NCBI RefSeq assembly: GCF_002091635.1
Contig: NZ_BDAC01000003.1
Location: 248,001 to 312,000, forward strand
DNA: 64,000 nucleotides
From: Pseudomonas indica NBRC 103045
Lineage (GTDB): Bacteria; Pseudomonadota; Gammaproteobacteria; Pseudomonadales; Pseudomonadaceae
Direction of reading: 5' to 3'
The translations under genes were made by a program, and so were the position numbers. Below the pieces are notes generated by a model. That model saw only the letters and a list, made by a program, of their open reading frames with translations. It did no database searches and was not told where the DNA came from. Shown in pieces: positions 58,811 through 64,000 of this stretch (the stretch's first letter is position 1; every line of letters starts with the position of its first letter).

Positions 58811-59167
58811 ATGAAAAACCTTCTCATGACCTTCAGCGCCATCCTCGCGCTGGCCTGCCTTGCCGTTCTGCTGCCCGCCCCGGCGCAGGCCGCGATGATT
58901 TCCACCGACGAAGTGATCGCGACGCAGGATGCCCAGGCCGATCGTGAAAAAGTGAAGGAATTCCTCGGTCGCGCCAACGTGGAGAAAAAACTGCAGGACA
59001 TGGACGTACCGGCCAACGTCGCCCGCAAGCGGGTCGATGCCCTGACCGCCGAGGAGGCCGCCACGCTGGCCAAGCGGATCGATGCCCTGCCCGCCGGTGG
59101 CGCGCTCAGCGGAACGGACTTCATCATCATCCTGCTGGTCGCCATTCTGGTCGCGATACTGCTATAG
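58811..59167 (+). CDS. Small PA2779-type membrane protein
   Basis: A 118-residue protein with an N-terminal signal or anchor (NLLMTFSAILALACLAVLLP, then APAQAA). A polar helical middle contains the family-like pattern MISTDEVIATQDAQADREKV and VDALTAEEAATLAKRIDALPAGG. A C-terminal helix FIIILLVAILVAILL ends the protein. The pattern is that of the PA2779 family, whose function is unknown. In P. aeruginosa PA2779 neighbours a C39-type peptidase (PA2778); none is next to this copy. GGGAG lies six bases before the ATG. It is divergent from trpS across a 282-base gap in which I see no other clear element. Confidence 0.78.
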   Translation: MKNLLMTFSAILALACLAVLLPAPAQAAMISTDEVIATQDAQADREKVKEFLGRANVEKKLQDMDVPANVARKRVDALTAEEAATLAKRIDALPAGGALSGTDFIIILLVAILVAILL

Positions 59168-59183
59168 CGGAGCGCTCCCGCAA

Positions 59184-59207
59184 CGCCGCCGCCCACGGGC
59201 GGCGGCG
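59184..59207. other. GC-rich stem-loop between convergent genes
   Basis: CGCCGCCGCC and GGCGGCGGCG form a perfect ten-base stem with a CACG loop between the PA2779-type gene (plus) and yciO (minus). Neither side has a good T-tract, so it is at most a weak terminator. Confidence 0.5.
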
Positions 59208-59228
59208 GTCGATTCCGCTTCCGGCCGT

Positions 59229-59858
59229 TCAGGCCTCTTCCAGGAAAGGCGCAGGATCGCCGCACCCCGTGCGCACTATTTCCGGCTCGCCGTCCGCCAG
59301 GTTGACCACCGTCGACGCTTCCACCCCACCGAAACCGCCATCGATGATCAGGTCGACCTGATGCTCGAGCAACTGGCGCATCTCATAGGGATCGCTCATC
59401 GGCAGCTCTTCGCCGGGCATGATCAGGCTGACGCTCATCAGCGGCTCGCCCAGCTCCGCCAGCAGCGCCTGGGCGATCGGCTCGCTCGGTACGCGCAGGC
59501 CGATGGTCCGCCGCTTGGGATGCAGCAGCATGCGCGGCACCTCGCGGGTGGCATTGAGGATGAAGGTGTAGGGCCCCGGCGTATGCGCCTTGAGCAGGCG
59601 GAAGGCCCTGGTGTCCACCTTGGCGAACAGGCCCAGCTCCGACAGATCGCGGCAGACCAAGGTGAAATTGTGCCTCTCGTCCAGCCGGCGCAACCGGCGG
59701 ATACGCTCGACCGCAGCCTTGTCGCCGATATGGCAGCCGAGGGCGTAGCAGGAATCCGTGGGATAGATGACCACCCCGCCGGCCCTGATGATTTCCACCG
59801 CCTGCTTGATCAGGCGTGCCTGGGGATTCTCCGGGTGGACCTGGAAAAATTGACTCAC
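59229..59858 (-). CDS. yciO: YciO/YrdC-domain RNA-binding protein
   Basis: A 209-residue Sua5/YrdC/YciO-family protein. GGVVIYPTDSCYALGCHIGDK marks the nucleotide-binding start of the YrdC fold, followed by RHNFTLVCRDLSELG, GPYTFILNATREVP and RRTIGLRVPSEP. It is related to TsaC, which makes threonylcarbamoyl-AMP for tRNA t6A, but YciO itself is not the main enzyme and its role is unsettled. The start is GTG at 59858 with AGGA seven bases upstream. It lies 13 bases after the PHP phosphatase, so they form one unit. Confidence 0.92.
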   Translation of the reverse strand: MSQFFQVHPENPQARLIKQAVEIIRAGGVVIYPTDSCYALGCHIGDKAAVERIRRLRRLDERHNFTLVCRDLSELGLFAKVDTRAFRLLKAHTPGPYTFILNATREVPRMLLHPKRRTIGLRVPSEPIAQALLAELGEPLMSVSLIMPGEELPMSDPYEMRQLLEHQVDLIIDGGFGGVEASTVVNLADGEPEIVRTGCGDPAPFLEEA

Positions 59859-59871
59859 GGAACCTTCCTGT

Positions 59872-60735
59872 TCAGAGGGCAGCTGCAGCGCGTACATGAT
59901 CGAAGCGCTCCCAGAGGGGCGGCAGGTCATCGGGCAACGGGCGGTACATGCCCAGCTCGGACCAGTCGCCCGGCGCATGGAAATCACTGCCGACAGTCGC
60001 CAGCAGGCCGAACTCGCGAACCAGTATGGCCAGGCCACCGACCTGTTCCGCCGGTTGCATGCCATTCACCACTTCCAGCGCATGCCCGCCGGCACGAATG
60101 AAGTCGCCGACCAGCCTGCGCCGCTTGCTGCGGGTGAAATCGTACTGCCAGGGATGCGCCAGACTGATCCAGGCGCCGGCATCCACCAGGGTACCGACCG
60201 CCTGCTCCAGGGTCGGCCAGTGCTGCTTGACGTCGCCCAGCTTCCCCGCACCCAACCACTTGCGAAACGCCTCGGCGCGATCCGTCACGTGTCCGGCCCG
60301 CACCAGGAACTCGGCGAAGTGCGGCCGGGCCGGTGCATTGCCGCTGTCACCCAACTCCTGCTGCACCGCCCGCGCGCCTTCCAGCGCGCCCGGCATGCCC
60401 TTGGCGGCCAGACGCCGGCCGATTTCCTCGGCGCGTTGCCAGCGGCCGTCGTGAAGATCCGCGATGGCCCGGCGCAAGACCGGCGCCTCCTCGGAGAAAG
60501 CGTAGCCGAGCACATGGATGGTCGCCCCACCCCAGGTACTGGAAAGTTCGATGCCGTTCACCAGTTGCATACCCAGCTTCACCGCAGCGGCACGCGCCTC
60601 GGCGATGCCCTCCAGGGTGTCGTGATCGGTCAGCGCCAACAGGCGGACGCCCCGTGCATGGGCGCGCGCGACCACCTCGGCGGGCGCGAGGGCGCCGTCG
60701 GAAGCGGTGCTGTGGCAGTGCAGATCGACTTGCAT
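59872..60735 (-). CDS. rnm: PHP-domain phosphatase (RNase AM/TrpH type)
   Basis: A 287-residue PHP-family metal phosphoesterase. HCHSTASDG at 6-14 gives the first metal ligands, LTDHDTLEG the second, GIELSS the glutamate, and VGSDFHAPGDW near the C-terminus the final His and Asp. E. coli YciV/TrpH is now known as RNase AM, a 5'-3' exonuclease that also hydrolyses 3',5'-nucleoside bisphosphates. The same function is likely. It precedes yciO by 13 bases and is divergent from yciB with a 67-base gap. Confidence 0.93.
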   Translation of the reverse strand: MQVDLHCHSTASDGALAPAEVVARAHARGVRLLALTDHDTLEGIAEARAAAVKLGMQLVNGIELSSTWGGATIHVLGYAFSEEAPVLRRAIADLHDGRWQRAEEIGRRLAAKGMPGALEGARAVQQELGDSGNAPARPHFAEFLVRAGHVTDRAEAFRKWLGAGKLGDVKQHWPTLEQAVGTLVDAGAWISLAHPWQYDFTRSKRRRLVGDFIRAGGHALEVVNGMQPAEQVGGLAILVREFGLLATVGSDFHAPGDWSELGMYRPLPDDLPPLWERFDHVRAAAAL

Positions 60736-60802
60736 GGTGGTCGGCTTTCGCGGGGGATGATGTTTGTTATTATGCCGCTACATCCCGCTTCTGGCTGCCG
60801 TT

Positions 60803-61402
60803 GTGAAACAATTCATCGATTTCATCCCGCTGATCCTCTTTTTCATCGTCTACAAACTCGAACCCCGCGCCGTAGAACTCGCCGGCCAGTCCTTCACCCT
60901 CGGCGGCATCTTCAGCGCCACCGCCGTGCTGATCGCCGCCTCCGTGGTGGTCTACGGCACGCTCCTGGTATTGCAGCGCAAGCTGGAAAAGGGCCAATGG
61001 CTCACCTTGGTCGCCTGCCTGCTGTTCGGCGGCCTGACCCTGGCCTTCCACAGCGAAACCTTCCTCAAGTGGAAAGCCCCGGTGGTCAACTGGCTGTTCG
61101 CCCTGGCCTTCGCCGCCAGCCACTTCATCGGCGACAAACCGCTGATCCAGCGCGCCATGGGCCACGCGATCGGCCTGCCGCCACACATCTGGACCCGCCT
61201 GAACCTGGCCTGGGTCGTTTTCTTTTTGATCTGCGGCTTTGCCAATCTGTTCGTTGCCTTTACCTTTCCCAGCATCTGGGTCGATTTCAAGGTGTTCGGC
61301 AGCCTGGGCATGACCGTTCTGTTCCTGGTCGGCCAGGGCGTTTTCCTGGCCCGCCACGCCCACGATGTCGATCCCAAACCGACAGCCGAAACAAAGGAAT
61401 GA
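60803..61402 (+). CDS. yciB: YciB/IspZ septation-linked inner-membrane protein
   Basis: A 199-residue protein with five or six membrane helices. [18 protein letters not shown] is the family N-terminus, and [26 protein letters not shown] is the conserved cytoplasmic segment. YciB is involved in envelope synthesis and septation, possibly lipid II or membrane homeostasis, without a settled biochemical role. The start is GTG at 60803; the upstream reading adds residues not seen in the family. The stop is one base before the yciI start. Confidence 0.93.
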   Translation: MKQFIDFIPLILFFIVYKLEPRAVELAGQSFTLGGIFSATAVLIAASVVVYGTLLVLQRKLEKGQWLTLVACLLFGGLTLAFHSETFLKWKAPVVNWLFALAFAASHFIGDKPLIQRAMGHAIGLPPHIWTRLNLAWVVFFLICGFANLFVAFTFPSIWVDFKVFGSLGMTVLFLVGQGVFLARHAHDVDPKPTAETKE

Positions 61403-61403
61403 C

Positions 61404-61703
61404 ATGCTCTACGCCATCATCGCCACCGACGTGGAAAACTCCCTCGACAACCGCCTCGCCGCCCGCCCGGCCCATCTGGCACGCCTGGAGCAACTGAAAA
61501 GCGAAGGCCGTCTGGTCCTCGCCGGCCCGCACCCGGCCGTGGACAGCAACGATCCGGGCGCCGCCGGTTTCACCGGCAGCCTGATCGTCGCCGAGTTCGA
61601 TTCCCTCCAGGCGGCCAAGGACTGGGCCGACGCCGATCCCTACCGGGCGGCCGGCGTCTACGCCAATGTGCTGGTGAAACCCTTCAAGCAGGTCTTTCCT
61701 TAA
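61404..61703 (+). CDS. yciI: YciI-family protein
   Basis: A 99-residue ferredoxin-like fold protein of the YciI family. [31 protein letters not shown] is the standard opening. The family active-site-like His/Asp pair appears in the [12 protein letters not shown] stretch. [21 protein letters not shown] is the C-terminal strand pattern. A general enzyme role has been suggested but the substrate is unknown. AAGGA lies five bases before the ATG, inside the end of yciB. The two are co-transcribed. Confidence 0.93.
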   Translation: MLYAIIATDVENSLDNRLAARPAHLARLEQLKSEGRLVLAGPHPAVDSNDPGAAGFTGSLIVAEFDSLQAAKDWADADPYRAAGVYANVLVKPFKQVFP

Positions 61704-61744
61704 CAGGAAGCCGGTCCGCCGCACGGCATAAGGAGCTCCGTCCG

Positions 61745-62155
61745 ATGCGCCACGCTTCCCTGTCAGTCTCATTCGCCCTGCTGCTCGGCAGCCCATTGCT
61801 CTGGGCGGAGGAAACCCCGCCCGCACCGGCGGCCAGCAATCCGCCCCTGGCCGCCGCCACCGCGGCGGAAGCGCTGGTCGACGAACTCGAACAGCGCCTG
61901 GCCGAAAGCGAGCGCCTGCGCCAAGAGCTCGAAGCAACCATCAGCGAACGCGAAAGCAGCCAGCTCGCCCGCCTGCGCCAGGAAAACCAGCGCCTGCGCC
62001 TGCAACTGAAAGAGGCCCAGGCCCAGCAGCCGCCCCCCTTGCTCGACGAACGGCAGCGCTGGCTCGCCATCGGCGGCGGTATCGCCCTCGGTGGCGTGAT
62101 TCTCGGCGCCCTGCTGCGGGGCCGACGCCGCTCCCGTCGTGAATGGATCAACTGA
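61745..62155 (+). CDS. Coiled-coil membrane protein of unknown function
   Basis: A 136-residue protein with a signal peptide (about 1-21, cut before EETPPAP). A Pro/Ala-rich linker precedes a coiled-coil at about 45-95 (ELEQRLAESERLRQELEAT and LRQENQRLRLQLKEAQ). A C-terminal membrane helix at about 108-124 (AIGGGIALGGVILGALL) is followed by arginines. The layout resembles SH3-less relatives of TIGR04211/YgiM-type proteins. AAGGAG lies nine bases before the ATG. It ends five bases before the cpxR-type start, so it may be part of the envelope stress operon. Confidence 0.8.
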   Translation: MRHASLSVSFALLLGSPLLWAEETPPAPAASNPPLAAATAAEALVDELEQRLAESERLRQELEATISERESSQLARLRQENQRLRLQLKEAQAQQPPPLLDERQRWLAIGGGIALGGVILGALLRGRRRSRREWIN

Positions 62156-62159
62156 CCTC

Positions 62160-62837
62160 ATGAGCGAACTGCTGCTGATCGACGATGACCAGGAGCTTTG
62201 CGAGCTGCTGGTGAGCTGGCTGAGCCAGGAAGGCTTCCAAGTCCGCGCCTGCCATGACGGCGGCAGCGCCCGCGCCGCACTGGCCGAGCGCACGCCCTCC
62301 GCCGTCGTGCTCGACGTGATGCTGCCGGATGGCAGCGGCCTGAGCCTGCTCAAGCAACTGCGCAGCGATTACCCGGACCTGCCGGTGCTGATGCTGTCCG
62401 CGCGCGGCGAACCGCTCGACCGCATCCTCGGCCTCGAACTGGGCGCCGACGATTACCTGGCCAAGCCCTGCGACCCGCGCGAGCTGACCGCCCGCCTGCG
62501 TGCCGTGCTGCGCCGCAGCCTGCCCGCCGCCACGCCCAGCCAGCAGGCGCTGGGCGACCTGACGTACAGCCCGGCCCGCGGCGTCGCCACCGTCGGCGAC
62601 CACGAAGTGAGCCTGACGCTGTCCGAAAGCCGCCTGCTCGAAGCCCTGTTGCGCCATCCCGGCGAGCCGGTGGACAAACAGGAGCTGGCGCAACTGGCGC
62701 TCGGCCGTAAGCTGACCCTCTACGACCGCAGCCTCGATATGCACGTCAGCAACCTGCGCAAGAAGCTCGGCCCGCACCCGGACGGCCGCCCACGCATCCT
62801 CGCGCTGCGCAGCCGGGGCTACTACTACAGCGTCTGA
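62160..62837 (+). CDS. cpxR: CpxR-like OmpR-family response regulator
   Basis: A 225-residue regulator. The receiver (about 1-115) has LLIDDDQELCELL, the phospho-acceptor aspartate in AVVLDVMLPDGSG and the lysine in DYLAKPCDPREL. The winged helix (about 130-220) has LTLSESRLLEALLRHPGEPVDKQELA and DMHVSNLRKKLGPH. With a CpxP/Spy-like gene and a sensor kinase immediately downstream it corresponds to the P. aeruginosa CpxR/CpxS locus. A GTAAA-N6-GTAAA box follows it, matching the known CpxR site. Confidence 0.92.
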   Translation: MSELLLIDDDQELCELLVSWLSQEGFQVRACHDGGSARAALAERTPSAVVLDVMLPDGSGLSLLKQLRSDYPDLPVLMLSARGEPLDRILGLELGADDYLAKPCDPRELTARLRAVLRRSLPAATPSQQALGDLTYSPARGVATVGDHEVSLTLSESRLLEALLRHPGEPVDKQELAQLALGRKLTLYDRSLDMHVSNLRKKLGPHPDGRPRILALRSRGYYYSV

Positions 62838-62893
62838 TGCCGCTTCGTCGACAAGCCGCGACGCTCTGGCTCGCGGCTTTCGCTCACATGGCC

Positions 62894-62909
62894 TTTACCA
62901 AGCCTTTAC
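62894..62909 (-). promoter_or_regulatory. CpxR box
   Basis: On the minus strand GTAAA-GGCTTG-GTAAA matches the Cpx consensus GTAAA-N5-GTAAA with one extra spacer base, within the published 4-8 range. It lies 57 bases after the cpxR stop and about 83 before the CpxP-like gene. This is the expected place for autoregulation of the periplasmic adaptor. Confidence 0.8.
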
Positions 62910-62991
62910 CCTTGTCTGACCGCCCTTGACCTTGCACTCCCTAGACTGGGCTCATCCGGCAACCGGCCGGAATCGAGACAAGGAGATACCC

Positions 62992-63429
62992 ATGCGCAAG
63001 ACCCTCATCGCCCTTCTGTTCGCCGCCAGCCTGCCGGCCATCGCACTGGCGATGCCCGAAGGCGGCCCCTGCCACGACGGCATGCCGGGACCGGGCGGCC
63101 ACGGCAAAGGCGCGGCCATGATGTTCAAGGACCTCGACCTGACCAAGGAACAGCACCGCAAATTCCGCAAACTCATGGGCGAGCAGATGAAGAGCCGCCA
63201 CGACATCACCCAGCGTTACCTTGACAAGCTGCCGGCCGCCGACAAGAAGGCCATGGAAGATGAAATCGCCGCCGCCCGGAAGAAGAACCAGGACGCCATG
63301 CGCGCCCTGCTCAAGCCCGAGCAGCAGAAAGCCTTCGACGAAGGCCTGAAGGAGATGGAAGCCCGCCGCGCGGAACGCGCCGAGTTCGAAGCCTGGAAAG
63401 CCGAACGCGACGCCAAGAAAGCGCAGTAA
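62992..63429 (+). CDS. CpxP/Spy-like periplasmic protein
   Basis: A 145-residue periplasmic protein with a signal peptide (MRKTLIALLFAASLPAIALA). A Gly/His-rich linker that could bind metal (CHDGMPGPGGHGKG) precedes two LTxxQ-type helices: LDLTKEQHRKF near residue 45 and LLKPEQQKAF near residue 105. This is the pattern of Spy, CpxP and ZraP chaperone-adaptors. In Cpx systems such a protein inhibits the sensor or acts as a chaperone for misfolded proteins. AAGGAG lies six bases before the ATG. It is flanked by cpxR and the kinase gene. Confidence 0.9.
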   Translation: MRKTLIALLFAASLPAIALAMPEGGPCHDGMPGPGGHGKGAAMMFKDLDLTKEQHRKFRKLMGEQMKSRHDITQRYLDKLPAADKKAMEDEIAAARKKNQDAMRALLKPEQQKAFDEGLKEMEARRAERAEFEAWKAERDAKKAQ

Positions 63430-63472
63430 ACTCATGGCCGCCCGCGGCTGCGGGCGGCAACCGTTCGATAAC

Positions 63473-63502
63473 GCCCATCCGGTTCCGGCCCGATGGGCTT
63501 TT
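63473..63502 (+). terminator. Terminator between the CpxP-like gene and cpxS
   Basis: GCCCATC and GATGGGC form a seven-base stem with a 12-base loop, followed by four T. Just upstream, GCCGCCCG and CGGGCGGC (63437-63458) form an eight-base stem without a T-tract. Either could reduce read-through from the CpxP-like gene into the kinase gene, allowing excess of the periplasmic partner. Confidence 0.5.
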
Positions 63503-63519
63503 CCCTTCGAGGAGCCTCC

Positions 63520-64000
63520 GTGCGTTCACTGTTCTGGCGCATCTTCGCCAGCTTCTGGCTGGCCATCGCCCTGGTCGCCGGGCTGTCCATCCTGCTCGGC
63601 CATGCGTTGAACCAGGACGCCTGGATTCTCAGCCGCCATCCCGGCCTGAAAGACATCGCGGAAGACTGGACGCGCCTCTACGAAAGCGAAGGCGAATGGG
63701 CCGCGCAGGGCTTCCTCGAACAACGCAAGTTCCGCTACCGGATCGATGTCCAGGTTCTCGGCGAGAACGGCCAGCCGGTGGTTCGCGGCACCTTCCCGCC
63801 ACGCGCCGCCGCCTTCGAAGCCCGCAACAACGACCGCCGCCTGCCCTGGCGTCGCCTGACCGCGGAATACCGCAGCCCGACCAGCGGCGAAACCTACCTG
63901 TTCATCTACCGCATTCCCCATCCCGAGCTGGACGCCTGGCACCGGGGCAGTCTGCTCTGGCCGGTCAGCGCCCTGGGGATCGCCCTGGTGGTGCTGGCGC
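63520..64000 (+). CDS. cpxS: Sensor histidine kinase CpxS/CpxA type (N-terminal part; cut by the window end)
   Basis: About 160 N-terminal residues of an inner-membrane sensor kinase. The first helix begins VRSLFWRIFASFWLAIALVAG. A periplasmic segment of about 125 residues follows, including YRIDVQVLGENGQPVVRGTFPP, and the second helix starts at SLLWPVSALGIALVVL as the window ends. The start is GTG at 63520 with GGAG five bases upstream. HAMP, phospho-acceptor and ATPase domains lie outside the window. Identity as the kinase partner of CpxR comes from context and topology. Confidence 0.85.
   Translation, partial: MRSLFWRIFASFWLAIALVAGLSILLGHALNQDAWILSRHPGLKDIAEDWTRLYESEGEWAAQGFLEQRKFRYRIDVQVLGENGQPVVRGTFPPRAAAFEARNNDRRLPWRRLTAEYRSPTSGETYLFIYRIPHPELDAWHRGSLLWPVSALGIALVVLA

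Overview
This window reads as a chromosomal segment of a Pseudomonas, probably close to the P. aeruginosa lineage. Three things point there: most genes are GC-rich, TyrA and AroA are fused, and the gene order gyrA-serC-pheA-hisC-tyrA/aroA-cmk-rpsA-ihfB-lapA-lapB is followed by a wzz/O-antigen cluster. The hexR/zwf/pgl/eda, gltBFGK, gtrS-gltR and glk-edd-gapA gene order is also characteristic. The species cannot be named from sequence reading alone. I saw no insertion sequence, prophage, tRNA, rRNA, CRISPR array or clear pseudogene.

Region 1 (1-16839, all minus strand) is an O-antigen locus. In transcription order it holds two tandem wzz chain-length regulators, a beta-CASP metallo-beta-lactamase ribonuclease-like gene, an RfaH-type antiterminator, a leader with an exact 13-nt ops element, wzx, the complete six-gene pseudaminic acid pathway (pseB-C-F-G-H-I), a candidate pseudaminyltransferase, an AT-rich wzy-like polymerase, an NAD-dependent epimerase, a family 2 glycosyltransferase and the 5' part of rmlB, cut by the window edge. 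Most junctions from pseB onward are 1-4 nt overlaps or gaps of a few bases. The gene for the antiterminator therefore sits directly upstream of the site it is expected to act on.

Region 2 (16967-31334, minus strand) is core genome: lapB, lapA, ihfB, rpsA, cmk, the tyrA-aroA fusion, hisC, pheA, serC, gyrA and mtnA. It links aromatic amino acid and serine synthesis with translation, replication and LPS control. Region 3 (31443-36362, plus strand) holds an MTA deaminase divergent from mtnA, ubiG, mupP, a YciK-type SDR and a GAF-GGDEF diguanylate cyclase. rluB follows in convergent orientation.

Region 4 (37846-55431) is the glucose and Entner-Doudoroff regulon: eda, pgl and zwf, with hexR divergent from zwf, then a YeaD epimerase, a LamB-type porin, the Glt ABC transporter, the GtrS/GltR two-component system, glk, edd, gapA and mgsA. 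A perfect TTGT-N7-ACAA HexR site lies between edd and gapA and a one-mismatch site lies between zwf and hexR. AANAANAA tracts, the known Hfq/Crc target motif, abut the ribosome binding sites of the porin, gltB and gltR. Together these suggest layered control by inducer, two-component and catabolite-repression systems.

Region 5 (55567-64000) holds scpB, scpA, a TrpS with a cysteine-rich C-terminal motif, a small PA2779-type membrane protein, yciO, an RNase AM-type PHP phosphatase, yciB, yciI, a coiled-coil membrane protein, and a Cpx-like envelope stress system. In that system cpxR is followed by a CpxP/Spy-like gene and a sensor kinase cut by the window end, with a GTAAA-N6-GTAAA box in the cpxR-cpxP gap. 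REP-type palindromes and GCAAGCT-family repeats are scattered in the intergenic spaces. No gene-free stretch exceeds about 280 bp.
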